DNA from: Bacteroidales bacterium UBA1309
GTDB lineage: Bacteria > Bacteroidota > Bacteroidia > Bacteroidales > Dysgonomonadaceae
Length of the DNA stretch: 33,081 nucleotides
NCBI GenBank assembly: GCA_002307185.1
Contig: DBTT01000023.1
Location: 1-33,081 of the forward strand
Reading direction: 5' to 3'
In this document: positions 1 to 7,188 of the stretch, in pieces
How positions within the stretch are numbered: position 1 is the first letter of the stretch
How the letters are laid out: the number at the start of each line of letters is the position of its first letter
Notes under the pieces: model-generated
The model's input: the letters and a program-made list of their open reading frames with translations, nothing else
What the model was told of the DNA's origin: nothing
The model's database searches: none
Translations under genes and position numbers: made by a program

Positions 1-154
1 CCGTCCTGCGGAAGTGGAGCAGCTTTTAGGCGATCCCACAAAGGCCAGGACTTTGCTGGGATGGAACCCGACCAGGACATCTTTCCCCGAACTGGTGAAG
101 ATCATGGTCCAGCACGACTTGAAGTACGTGAAGAAGCTCCACATGGAGATTTGA
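1..154 (+). CDS. gmd: GDP-mannose 4,6-dehydratase, C-terminal end (partial)
   Basis: Only the last 50 codons are present; the gene is cut by the window start, and the first complete codon begins at base 2. The tail reads RPAEVEQLLGDPTKARTLLG, followed by W-x-P-x-x-x-F-x-E-L-V and a final HMEI. This matches the end of GDP-mannose 4,6-dehydratase, where the 'R-P-x-E-V-x-x-L-x-G-D-x-x-K-A' segment is strongly conserved. The enzyme converts GDP-mannose to GDP-4-keto-6-deoxymannose, the substrate of the next gene (fcl, 68 bases downstream). Adjacency to fcl strengthens the call. Base composition is GC-rich like fcl and unlike the rest of the window. Confidence 0.88.
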   Translation, partial: RPAEVEQLLGDPTKARTLLGWNPTRTSFPELVKIMVQHDLKYVKKLHMEI

Positions 155-181
155 AGGTAAAATCGTTTTCCTGTTTCGTGT

Positions 182-201
182 AGGCGCTGCAAGCAGCGCC
201 T
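182..201. repeat. Perfect small palindrome between gmd and fcl
   Basis: An 8-bp perfect stem (AGGCGCTG / CAGCGCCT) closes a CAAG loop. It sits in the 68-base gap between gmd and fcl with no T-run after it, so it looks like a REP-type palindrome or processing site rather than a terminator. It is similar in style to the GCCGC-type hairpins further right (1380-1470). Confidence 0.6.
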
Positions 202-222
202 CTGGTAATTAGATAGATAAGA

Positions 223-1296
223 ATGGATAAGACTACGAAAATATACATTGCGGGACACCGCGGCCTGGTAGGCTCGGCGATCTGGAAGAACCTGGAATCC
301 CGGGGCTACACGAACCTGGTTGGCCGCACCCACAAGGAGCTGGACTTGCTGGACGGTGTGGCTGTTCGGGAATTTTTTGACAAGGAGCGGCCCGAAGCCG
401 TCGTGCTTGCCGCAGCGCATGTCGGGGGCATCATGGCAAACTTCAAGTACCGCGCCGATTTCATCTACAAGAACCTGCAGATACAGCAGAACGTGATAGG
501 GGAGAGTTTCCTCCACGATGTGGAGAAGCTCCTTTTCCTGGGCAGCACCTGCATCTACCCGAAGGAGGCGCCGCAGCCGATGAATGAAGAAACCCTGCTG
601 ACTTCGCCGTTGGAGTACACCAACGAGCCTTACGCGATAGCGAAGATTGCGGGCCTGAAGATGTGCGAAAGCTTCAACATCCAGTACGGGACGAACTACA
701 TTGCGGTGATGCCGACCAACCTGTACGGTCCGAACGACAATTTCCATCTGGAAAACAGCCACGTGCTTCCGGCGATGATCCGGAAGATCCACCTGGCCAA
801 ATCCTTGCATGAAGGCAATTGGGACGGGGTGAGGAAGGACCTCGACAAGCGTCCTGTTGAAGGGGTTGACGGCAGTTTCACGGAAGTTGAAATCGTGGAG
901 AAGCTGGCCAAATACGGGATCTCAGCAGGTGAAGTCAAGCTGTGGGGCACGGGCACCCCGATGCGCGAGTTCCTGTGGAGCGAGGACATGGCTGATGCGA
1001 GTGTGCATGTGCTGCTCAACGTGGACGCAAGGGACACGCAGCCCAAAGATACGGTGGAGGTCCGCAACTGCCACATCAACGTGGGCACGGGCAAGGAAGT
1101 GTCTATCCGCGAGGCGGCGGAACTGATTGTGAAGGAGATCGGCTTTCAAGGGTCTATTTTCTGGGACAGTTCTAAGCCGGACGGCACGATGCGCAAGCTG
1201 ACCGACGTGAGCAAGCTAAATGGCCTGGGCTGGAAGCACAGCGTGGAGATAGACGAAGGAATACACCGGATATACGAATGGTATTTGAAAAGCTAG
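223..1296 (+). CDS. fcl: GDP-L-fucose synthase (GDP-4-keto-6-deoxymannose epimerase/reductase)
   Basis: 357 aa. It performs the NADPH-dependent 3,5-epimerisation and 4-reduction giving GDP-L-fucose, used for fucosylated capsule or glycoprotein glycans in gut Bacteroidales. Visible features: Rossmann motif G-H-R-G-L-V-G at residues 11-17; catalytic Ser108 and Cys110 in GSTCIYP; Tyr137-x-x-x-Lys141 in YAIAK; and the N-L-Y-G-P-N-D-N-F substrate segment. It is about 35 residues longer than the E. coli enzyme because of an insertion around residues 195-235, which I recall as usual in Bacteroidetes homologues. The ATG at 223 fits the family N-terminus. Codon use is strongly GC-rich (39/60 G+C at 301-360, 35/60 at 961-1020) against about 43% in housekeeping genes such as proA, suggesting a different ancestry for the gmd-fcl pair. 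Confidence 0.96.
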   Translation: MDKTTKIYIAGHRGLVGSAIWKNLESRGYTNLVGRTHKELDLLDGVAVREFFDKERPEAVVLAAAHVGGIMANFKYRADFIYKNLQIQQNVIGESFLHDVEKLLFLGSTCIYPKEAPQPMNEETLLTSPLEYTNEPYAIAKIAGLKMCESFNIQYGTNYIAVMPTNLYGPNDNFHLENSHVLPAMIRKIHLAKSLHEGNWDGVRKDLDKRPVEGVDGSFTEVEIVEKLAKYGISAGEVKLWGTGTPMREFLWSEDMADASVHVLLNVDARDTQPKDTVEVRNCHINVGTGKEVSIREAAELIVKEIGFQGSIFWDSSKPDGTMRKLTDVSKLNGLGWKHSVEIDEGIHRIYEWYLKS

Positions 1297-1316
1297 AGAC
1301 GATGTATGCATCGTCT
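1297..1316. repeat. AGACGATG palindrome directly after fcl
   Basis: A perfect 8-bp stem (AGACGATG / CATCGTCT) with a 4-base loop starts at the base after the fcl stop codon. The same arms recur at 18296-18316 after proA, both preceded by 'TAGAG', so this is a dispersed REP-like palindrome placed just 3' of genes. It may stabilise or end the fcl transcript, but no T-run follows. Confidence 0.7.
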
Positions 1317-1323
1317 GACTATC

Positions 1324-1595
1324 TATAACCAGACGGGCATTTCACCAAGAATAAGTCTGGCTGATTCTCTCACAGCAAGCCGCAAAGCGGCGACCACCTT
1401 AGTTGCCCTGTGCGCTAGCGCAGGGTAGCATGTAGGCCGTCTGAAAACGGGAGCCGCCATAGCGGCGGCAGCTATTTTGGAAGTGATGCGGTTTTGCCTC
1501 GACTTCCCAGAACGATGTTGCCACAGGCCTGGTTTAGTATCAACCCAGGATTTCCTTCAGGGCTATTAAGAGAATGCCATCATGTGGCATGGTTG
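1324..1595. repeat. Hairpin-array repeat, copy 1
   Basis: About 270 bases that recur at 1697-1968 with only scattered substitutions (offset 373 bases) and, much diverged, at 2655-2905. It holds a string of small stem-loops: GCTG/CAGC (1361-1377 area), GCCGC-AAA-GCGGC (about 1380), CCCTGTGC-GCTA-GCGCAGGG (about 1408-1427), CCGT/ACGG (about 1438), GCCGC-CATA-GCGGC (about 1453), CCTGG/CCAGG (about 1528-1550) and ATGCCA-TCATG-TGGCAT (about 1573). Short open frames here are not conserved between copies (changes are mostly non-synonymous), so it is probably noncoding. Confidence 0.8.
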
Positions 1596-1671
1596 GATAT
1601 GGGAAATAGGATATTCGCCTCAAGCATATGCGGGATAGATAAAGAAAGTATTCTAGGTCGGAATTATCTAA

Positions 1672-1687
1672 TTTAACGTGAGTTCGA
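1672..1687. repeat. Left arm of a 16-bp perfect inverted repeat
   Basis: TTTAACGTGAGTTCGA at 1672-1687 is the exact reverse complement of TCGAACTCACGTTAAA at 2972-2987. Together they bracket repeat copy 2, the cupin gene and repeat copy 3. Confidence 0.75.
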
Positions 1688-1696
1688 TCTGAAGAC

Positions 1697-2040
1697 TATA
1701 ACCAGACGTGCGTTTCACTTAGAATAAGTTTAGCTGATTCTCTCACAGAAAGCCGCAAAGCGACGACCACCTTAGTTGCCCTGTGCGCTAGCGCAGGGTA
1801 GCATGTAGGCCGTCTGAAAACGTGAGCCGCCATAGCGGCGACAGCTATTTTGGAAGTGATGCGGTTCGGCCTCGACTTTCCAGAACGATGTTGCCACAGA
1901 CCTGGTTTAGTATCAACCCAGGATTTCCTTCAGGGCTATTAAGAGAATGCGATCATGTAGCATGCTTAGGTCTGGAAAATACGTGGGATTTCTCCACCTC
2001 TTGGTGGATACGAAAATATCCCGTCGGGATATTCGCTCGG
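1697..2040. repeat. Hairpin-array repeat, copy 2 with extra hairpins
   Basis: Copy 2 matches copy 1 from 1697 to about 1968 (roughly 90% identical by eye). Several stems perfect in copy 1 are damaged here: GCCGC/GCGAC, CCGT/ACGT, and ATGCGA/TAGCAT. The CCCTGTGC-GCTA-GCGCAGGG and GCCGC-CATA-GCGGC hairpins remain intact. Beyond the shared part are two further perfect stem-loops: TCCACC-TCTT-GGTGGA (about 1993-2008) and AATATCCC-GTC-GGGATATT (about 2015-2033). No gene is credible here. Confidence 0.75.
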
Positions 2041-2146
2041 TAGAAAATAGTATAAAGGATGAATCGCATTCCGTAGGTATGCACCTTTTTAGTTGTTTCC
2101 TCCCTAGAGAATGGAAGCCTCAAAGGCTGAATTTTGTTCTCCCAGA

Positions 2147-2207
2147 TGTATAAGCCAATAGCCGATAGCCGATAACTTTTAGCCTTTTCTAACAGCTAAT
2201 AGCTATA
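2147..2207. repeat. TAGCC/TAGCT-rich short repeat tract
   Basis: Imperfect reiteration of 'AATAGCC', 'GATAGCC' and 'AGCTAATAGCT'. Related tracts occur at 11189-11210 and 16949-16984, all in intergenic DNA, so this is a dispersed low-complexity repeat. It runs directly into the promoter of the cupin gene. Confidence 0.6.
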
Positions 2208-2211
2208 TATT

Positions 2212-2219
2212 TATATTTG
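2212..2219 (+). promoter_or_regulatory. -7 promoter element of the cupin gene
   Basis: TATATTTG matches the Bacteroidetes -7 consensus TAnnTTTG, 24 bases before the ATG at 2244. No clear -33 TTTG is present at the usual 19-21 base spacing. Because a TTG at 2217 lies inside this element, it cannot plausibly be the start codon; this decides for ATG 2244. Confidence 0.55.
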
Positions 2220-2243
2220 CGATTAATCAAATTTGCCGCAATC

Positions 2244-2582
2244 ATGTTGAAACGTTCATTGTGTACTTTGCTTCCAGTTTCTACCTCCCATGGAGTGGGC
2301 GAGAAGCGGGTTTTGTTGGCGAATGACGAGACTGAAACGGCAGTTACTCAGATTGCCATAACCCATCTAAAAAAGGGGGAGCAGGTTGCATTGCATATTC
2401 ACCCAACCATGGAAGAGTATTTCTATTTCTTAAAAGGTGAGGTGCAGTTGACCACCAATGGGGAGACTTCGCTATGTAGAACAGGGGATTTTGTACAAGT
2501 GCCTCCGGGAGTAGCACATTCCATGGAAATACTGGAAGATACGGAAGTGCTGACGATGGGCTGTGCTATTTTCCATAGATGA
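2244..2582 (+). CDS. Small cupin-domain protein
   Basis: 112 aa from the ATG at 2244. It is a single-domain cupin: motif 1 is G45-x5-H51-x-H53-x4-E58-x6-G65 (residues GEQVALHIHPTMEEYFYF and on), and motif 2 is around P87-P-G-V-A-H92. The three His and one Glu normally bind a divalent metal. No further domain and no signal peptide are seen, so it is cytoplasmic. Its substrate cannot be told from sequence; cupins of this size near sugar-nucleotide genes can be isomerases, epimerases or sensors, but there is no specific match. It is isolated: hairpin-array repeats lie on both sides and it has its own -7 element. An upstream in-frame TTG (2217) was rejected because it lies in the promoter. Confidence 0.8.
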   Translation: MLKRSLCTLLPVSTSHGVGEKRVLLANDETETAVTQIAITHLKKGEQVALHIHPTMEEYFYFLKGEVQLTTNGETSLCRTGDFVQVPPGVAHSMEILEDTEVLTMGCAIFHR

Positions 2583-2654
2583 ATTATCTGAGGTAAGCAT
2601 ATGACCGGATGATTTTCGGTATTTTGTGACATGTGAAACGCCCTAGGTATTACC

Positions 2655-2905
2655 TCGAATAAGTTTTTATATTATTCTCTACCAACACAACAAGCCAACA
2701 TGGCGGGGTTAACCTTCACAGCCTTGTGCGCTAGCGTAGAGAAGATGTACATAGGATAGAAATAGAAGCCGCGATAGCCGTTATAACTAGTGTTACAATG
2801 CTACTCTACACCGATTTTACAAGAATGATGTAGCCACTAATGTGGCTTCTGGTTCTCGTGGATTTCTTTCCATGCGGTCACCACATCACTATTAAGCGGA
2901 AACTT
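2655..2905. repeat. Hairpin-array repeat, diverged copy 3
   Basis: Recognisable by shared islands in the same order as copies 1 and 2: GAATAAGTTT, ATTCTCT, the GCGG..AACC block, the exact 11-mer GTGCGCTAGCG, and AAGCCGC-ATAGC. Identity is much lower (about 60% by eye). Its stems differ from the other copies; for example AGCCAC-TAAT-GTGGCT (about 2832-2847) and GAAAC-TTTAG-GTTTC (about 2899-2913) occur only here. Confidence 0.6.
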
Positions 2906-2971
2906 TAGGTTTCGGAGAATAGAATAATTCGTCTGAAGTATATACCGCATAGCCCAAGGCGCTATTCTTAG

Positions 2972-2987
2972 TCGAACTCACGTTAAA
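2972..2987. repeat. Right arm of the 16-bp perfect inverted repeat
   Basis: TCGAACTCACGTTAAA, the exact reverse complement of 1672-1687. It lies 24 bases before the start codon of the YjbH-like gene, so it could also belong to that gene's leader or control region. Confidence 0.7.
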
Positions 2988-3011
2988 ATAAATCTTTTAA
3001 ATTACTTGCAC

Positions 3012-3761
3012 ATGAAATGCCGAAACTGCACGAAAAGTTGGTTGGGTGTTCTAGCTACAATGGTACTGTTGCTGGCATACCCTCAAATAAATGCTCAATA
3101 TACGTTAGGATCCACAGGATTGTTTAATATTCCGACTGCAGATTGGACGCAGACGGGGACTTTTAGGGTGGGAGCAAACTATTTGCCTGAGGCCATCACG
3201 CCAGATCGTTTCAATTATAACACAGCGAACTATTTTTTCAACTTGACTTTTTTTTCGTTTGTAGAGTTGACATTCCGGGAAACTCTAATAAAGAGTACCT
3301 ATATGTCCACTAAACCCAAATATCAGCAACAAGATCGATCGTATTCTATTCGCTTTAATCTTTTGAAAGAGGCGAAGATAAGACCAAACTTGGCTGTCGG
3401 GACAAATGATCCGATATCCGATGAAGGAGCTAATTCTTTTCAGTCATACTATGGGGTAGTAACTAAAACATTTCGTATTTCAGGCAACGATCAATTTTTG
3501 GGTTCATTGGGATATTATATCCCTGGAGGTAAAAATAATCGGGCTAAATATTATGGTAATCATTATGATGGGTTGTTTGGAGGAGTCAGTTATTCACCAA
3601 CCTTTTGCCAAGAGTTAAAAGTGATTGCCGAATACGATTCACACAGCTTCAATGTAGGGGCTGCTGTCCGGTTATGGAAACACTTGTCGTTGCACGGCTT
3701 CGCACATGATTTTAGCAGTGTTTCGGCAGGAATTCGTTATGAATGGACACTAAAACATTGA
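3012..3761 (+). CDS. YjbH-like exopolysaccharide outer-membrane protein, N-terminal part
   Basis: 249 aa from ATG 3012; an in-frame TTG six bases earlier is a weaker start. A signal peptide is clear: basic KCRNCTKSW, then a hydrophobic stretch ending in INA-QYT. The mature start GSTGLFNIPTADWTQTGTFR is the hallmark of the YjbH (DUF940) family. The rest alternates aromatic and polar residues and ends in aromatic strands (AGIRYEW), as in an outer-membrane beta-barrel. In E. coli, YjbH (about 700 aa) belongs to the yjbEFGH exopolysaccharide operon. Here the barrel is divided: this gene covers the first third, and the next gene, four bases downstream, covers the rest (249 + 407 aa, close to full length). 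Role in polysaccharide export is inferred from the family. Confidence 0.8.
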   Translation: MKCRNCTKSWLGVLATMVLLLAYPQINAQYTLGSTGLFNIPTADWTQTGTFRVGANYLPEAITPDRFNYNTANYFFNLTFFSFVELTFRETLIKSTYMSTKPKYQQQDRSYSIRFNLLKEAKIRPNLAVGTNDPISDEGANSFQSYYGVVTKTFRISGNDQFLGSLGYYIPGGKNNRAKYYGNHYDGLFGGVSYSPTFCQELKVIAEYDSHSFNVGAAVRLWKHLSLHGFAHDFSSVSAGIRYEWTLKH

Positions 3762-3765
3762 GTGT

Positions 3766-4989
3766 ATGAAGAAAGTATGGTTTGTAATATGGTTTCTGAA
3801 CTCGATTGTAAGTGTGCATGGTCAAGTGGCCGAAAAATTGAGGCAACTGGGAATGGAAAACATCCAGGTGGTTAGCTCTCCTGAAAAGACTTTCGTCAGC
3901 TTTGAAAATACTGTTTTCAGAAGCACTTACCGGGGAGTGGGAGAGGGTATCCGTGCGGCCTTGACAGGAATGAATGGTGGTGATTTGGAGCTGGTGGTAT
4001 TGGACAACCAAGTGCCTCAACTGCATATTAGCATATCGGACAGCCTGATCTCAGGTTACCGTACCGGAGCTATCAGTTTGAAAGAAATCTTTCAACACAT
4101 GCGGATTTCAACTGATTCGCGAATGGCGATGGAGCGGCTGAAAGAGAGCGGTGAAATAGAGAACAGATCTGCCGGAAAAGTGGACATTATTGTGTATCCC
4201 GAATTATTTTTGGAGAACAATAAGCTCTACAGGTTGTTCTCTTATTATTTCAACTTGTCTCCGGCGGTGGAATTGGGTCTTTGGAAAGGCGGTCTATTGA
4301 CAGCGCAAGTGGCAATTCCCGCATCCACGAATATGACTGGGCAGTATGGAAAGATTCGTCCGGGAATTATCACCCTTAGTCAGGAATCGTATTTTGCGAG
4401 TAGCTGGTGGGCTCGAGTTTTAGTTGGAAATTTGACAAATAATCGCTTCGGATTCCATGCCGAGACTCGATGGCGTTCCAAGGATGGACGATTTGAAGCG
4501 CGTGGACAACTAGGGGCTACTTCACAATCAATAGTGACCAATAAGGACGACGGGTGGTACATCAGCAATGAATTCAGGTATAATGGAGCATTGAGAGGAT
4601 CGATGTTTGTTCCTCGCTACAACCTGAGATTTGATCTCCAGGCTGCTCGATATATTTTTAGCGATTATGGCATACGGGGAGATATGACCCGTTATTTCGG
4701 TGAGTGCGCGATCGGATTTTATGGTATGCTATCCACAGACGGGCGGATGAATGCGGGGTTTAGCTTTGCGGTACCCCTTCCGGGATCCAAATGGAGCAAA
4801 AACCGAGGAATCAGGATACGCCAGGCCGATTATTTTGATATGGAATACAGCATGATTTCAGGCGGAAAATATTTTGAAGAAAACAGGGGGCAAGGGTATC
4901 GTACGCGACCCGATGACAACCGAAGCAGCCATTACTTCCAGCCTGATTATGTACGGTATTTTTTGGTGCAGGATGAAATGAATAAGTAA
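3766..4989 (+). CDS. YjbH-like exopolysaccharide outer-membrane protein, C-terminal part
   Basis: 407 aa. A signal peptide (MKKVWFVIWFLNSIVSVHG-Q) is present, so this half is exported separately and is not a simple frameshift product. Residues about 22-60 (V-A-E-K-L-R-Q-L-G-M-E-N-I-Q-V ... V-S-F-E-N-T-V-F-R) match the middle region of YjbH, where a 'gene-x-ENRVYR' segment precedes the second barrel half. The C-terminal ~200 residues carry repeated amphipathic strands. It begins four bases after the preceding stop in another frame, consistent with translational coupling. Together the two products should form one barrel or an interacting pair. No gene follows for about 480 bases, so this is a two-gene transcript. 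Confidence 0.78.
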   Translation: MKKVWFVIWFLNSIVSVHGQVAEKLRQLGMENIQVVSSPEKTFVSFENTVFRSTYRGVGEGIRAALTGMNGGDLELVVLDNQVPQLHISISDSLISGYRTGAISLKEIFQHMRISTDSRMAMERLKESGEIENRSAGKVDIIVYPELFLENNKLYRLFSYYFNLSPAVELGLWKGGLLTAQVAIPASTNMTGQYGKIRPGIITLSQESYFASSWWARVLVGNLTNNRFGFHAETRWRSKDGRFEARGQLGATSQSIVTNKDDGWYISNEFRYNGALRGSMFVPRYNLRFDLQAARYIFSDYGIRGDMTRYFGECAIGFYGMLSTDGRMNAGFSFAVPLPGSKWSKNRGIRIRQADYFDMEYSMISGGKYFEENRGQGYRTRPDDNRSSHYFQPDYVRYFLVQDEMNK

Positions 4990-5306
4990 TTGTTTTCATT
5001 TTGTGTATGGAAATTTGCCGATTGGAAGAATGGCTTTAGAGCAGGATTGTAAGAAATGGCAATGATTGTTGCCCAATAACGTGTTGCACTGCGACATTCG
5101 ATTTCATTTGCAAGCTAACAATCGAGGGTCAGAGCTTACAAGCTAACTCGTTAAACAAGGCCACATGTTCGCTCGCTTGCCTTAGTTGATATTGGCCAAA
5201 AACAGATTTAGATTGAAAACATAATTGATTCGAAAGTACTGAGCAAATAAGTTTATGAAATATTTGAGTGTTTTCATTGTTAATTTATTCAATCTTTTTT
5301 ATTATT
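4990..5306. other. Intergenic region without recognisable gene
   Basis: A/T-rich towards the right. It contains two direct copies of CAAGCTAAC (about 5112 and 5130) but no open frame with family features. The promoter of the next gene begins at 5307. Confidence 0.5.
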
Positions 5307-5339
5307 TTTGTTTATAATATTTTGCATGAGTTAATTTTG
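5307..5339 (+). promoter_or_regulatory. Bacteroidetes-type promoter for the surface lipoprotein
   Basis: -33 TTTG (5307-5310), 21 bases, then -7 TAATTTTG (5332-5339), a good fit to TTTG-N19-21-TAnnTTTG. It implies a leader of about 130 bases before ATG 5475. Confidence 0.55.
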
Positions 5340-5474
5340 TATCAGTTATTTTCATGCATACGAATGAAATGTTGCTAGTTCGTTTTTGATTTAACAAGAT
5401 CAGAAACCTTCTCCCCTATTTATTTTGTTATGAAAATCAAAAAAGAGAGTAATTTAGAATTTAACAGAAAAAAG

Positions 5475-6731
5475 ATGAAAAAAATTGACATTTTTAAATT
5501 TAGCCTGCTGCTGTTAATCACGGCTTTGGGTATGTTCGGTTGTGGAAAAGATAAACATGCTGAAATTGTGGAAGATCCTATCGCAAAAAGCATTGAGTAC
5601 TATGTGACAGGATTGGTTGTGTCGGGTACTACTCCGTTGAGTGGTGTAACGGTTACTGCCGGAGATCAAACGGCAACTACTGATGCCGACGGGTTGTATT
5701 CATTGACATTCACGTCCACGGGAACTTATACTGTTAGCTTTGCTAAAGATGGTTATATGAGCTTAACGGATGGGGTTGCGGTGATTTCTTCTTCTGCTTC
5801 CAACCGCACAAGTGTATCGCTGGATGCAGTCTTATCTGCTTTGGGGGAAACTGTTACTGTGGCACCGTCTGAAACAACTACTGTGACTGAATTGGGGGAA
5901 GGCGACGACGCTTCTGCTTCTACAGGAGTGATAATCCCGGCGAATTCATCGAGCACTTCGTTTGCGATCACTGTTACCCCTTATGTGGAAGCTCAGACTT
6001 CAGCGGTGACATCTGGAACCACTGCTGAAAATTTGTCATTGACCAATGTGCTGGTGACAACATCGGAATCTATTACGTTAGCCGAGGATGCTACTTTGTT
6101 TTTCAATAATCCGGCTACAGATGGCACGCACTTCTCAGGAGTGGATTTCTACAAAAAATCGAGTACAAAAGCGAGCAGTAGCTGGGTGAGAGTTGGTGAT
6201 GTGACCTACGACGCTACTTCAGGCAAATACAAAGCTACGATTTCTGCCGGGAACACATTGGATGGAGAATATTCAATGCGTGTAGAAGCTACTAAAACAG
6301 TGGGTACAACGACATCAGAAACTGTTACTGAGTTTACAAAGAGCAATGCGGACAATTTAGATGCGATTTATGGCTACAGTTTCAGCTACAGCACCAAATC
6401 GGGTTGGGATTATACTACTGCATCGCAAACAACTCTTTCTTTGTTGAACGATGGTTTTGCAATCTTGCTTAAATCCATTGTAGCTGAGCAAGAAGGTGGA
6501 ATTGCCGGAATAAGGACTATTGCACAAACTTTAACAGTTGATATTAGCGGTAATTACCTGTTCTACTTTTTAGCGGAGGCTCAATATGCGAATATTACTT
6601 ACAACTTGTCCACAAGTACAGGCTTGGCTATCACTCTGGTGGTGAAAAAATATGTAGGGAATACCATTACATATACATTGACTTCTGCTGATTCGCACAG
6701 TGGAGGCCATAGTGGAGGTGGAAGTAACTAA
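5475..6731 (+). CDS. Surface lipoprotein with carboxypeptidase-regulatory-like domain
   Basis: 418 aa from ATG 5475. An in-frame ATG at 5430 would add 15 charged residues before the signal; 5475 gives a standard lipoprotein signal (MKKIDIFKFSLLLLITALGM, then F-G-Cys23) and is preceded by an A/G-rich stretch. Residues about 45-120 form a carboxypeptidase-regulatory-like beta-sandwich (Y-V-T-G-L-V-V-S-G-T-T-P-L-S-G-V-T-V ... T-D-A-D-G-L-Y-S-L ... Y-T-V-S-F-A-K-D-G-Y). A Thr/Ser-rich region with a ZU5-like pattern (G-V-I-I-P-A-N-S) follows, then a C-terminal domain ending in the low-complexity HSGGHSGGGSN. The layout resembles Bacteroidetes lipoproteins annotated DUF3869, but that match is from memory. 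It probably acts in adhesion or cell-surface structure. It stands alone with its own promoter and terminator. Confidence 0.72.
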   Translation: MKKIDIFKFSLLLLITALGMFGCGKDKHAEIVEDPIAKSIEYYVTGLVVSGTTPLSGVTVTAGDQTATTDADGLYSLTFTSTGTYTVSFAKDGYMSLTDGVAVISSSASNRTSVSLDAVLSALGETVTVAPSETTTVTELGEGDDASASTGVIIPANSSSTSFAITVTPYVEAQTSAVTSGTTAENLSLTNVLVTTSESITLAEDATLFFNNPATDGTHFSGVDFYKKSSTKASSSWVRVGDVTYDATSGKYKATISAGNTLDGEYSMRVEATKTVGTTTSETVTEFTKSNADNLDAIYGYSFSYSTKSGWDYTTASQTTLSLLNDGFAILLKSIVAEQEGGIAGIRTIAQTLTVDISGNYLFYFLAEAQYANITYNLSTSTGLAITLVVKKYVGNTITYTLTSADSHSGGHSGGGSN

Positions 6732-6803
6732 TCTCTTTGGGAGTTCAAAGTCTTGATCAGAGTTGATCTTTTCCGTTTGAAAGCTTGACTCTATATTTTA
6801 TAG

Positions 6804-6841
6804 AAGAGGGCGTGTGATTTTATAATCATGCGCCCTCTTTT
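6804..6841 (+). terminator. Intrinsic terminator after the lipoprotein gene
   Basis: A 15-bp stem (AAGAGGGCG...CGCCCTCTT, extended by GTGATT/AATCAT with two G-U pairs) around a TTAT loop, ending in TTTT. It lies about 70 bases after the stop at 6731. The arms are A-rich on the other side, so it could work in both directions. Confidence 0.85.
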
Positions 6842-6870
6842 GATTTATGTTTATAATTTGCCAAAAGCAA

Positions 6871-6908
6871 CCGCCAAGGTCAACTCCCATTAGAGTTTTC
6901 CTTGGCGG
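6871..6908. terminator. Second hairpin, CCGCCAAGG/CCTTGGCGG
   Basis: A 9-bp perfect outer stem with an inner AACTC/GAGTT stem, followed on the plus strand by CTTCAATTTTT. It may be a back-up terminator for the lipoprotein gene, or on the minus strand the terminator of the transposase remnant that stops at 6950. Confidence 0.55.
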
Positions 6909-6949
6909 CTTCAATTTTTAATAGTTGCATCTGGGCTTTTGTTAGATTT

Positions 6950-7153
6950 TTATTGGAGCCGTGTTAGATTTTGTGCTTGAGTTTCATTAGATTCCTTTGT
7001 TTTCCAAGCATTGGGTAGTAATTCCTTCACCTTTTTCCTTGAATCTTTTTCCAGATAGCCACGCAATTGGGTTATTACATCATTCAGCCATTCTCTGGGG
7101 TTAACATCGCTTGGTAATCCTTTGGTAAAGGAGAGGATGAAGAACGCAAACTC
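6950..7153 (-). pseudogene. IS66-family transposase, C-terminal remnant
   Basis: The minus strand reads EFAFFILSFTKGLPSD, then VNPREWLNDVITQL, then KELLPNAWK, and stops at 6950. This is the C-terminal tail of IS66-type transposases ('N-P-x-E-W-L-x-D-V-L ... E-L-L-P-x-x-W'). Upstream the frame is broken at once by a stop (about 7159-7161), and no DDE domain, tnpA/tnpB or terminal repeats are seen, so only the last ~65 residues survive. It marks an old insertion between the lipoprotein gene and the OmpA/TPR lipoprotein gene. Confidence 0.7.
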
Positions 7154-7188
7154 ACAGGGGCGAACTCAGTGGGAGAGGAAGGAGAACC

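Noticed and set aside
1494..2153. Short open frames within the repeats (1494-1676, 1822-2043, 1947-2153) with similar peptides
   Set aside because: The shared peptide arises from the DNA repeat. Differences between copies are mostly amino-acid changing, the third copy has stops, and no start context is seen.
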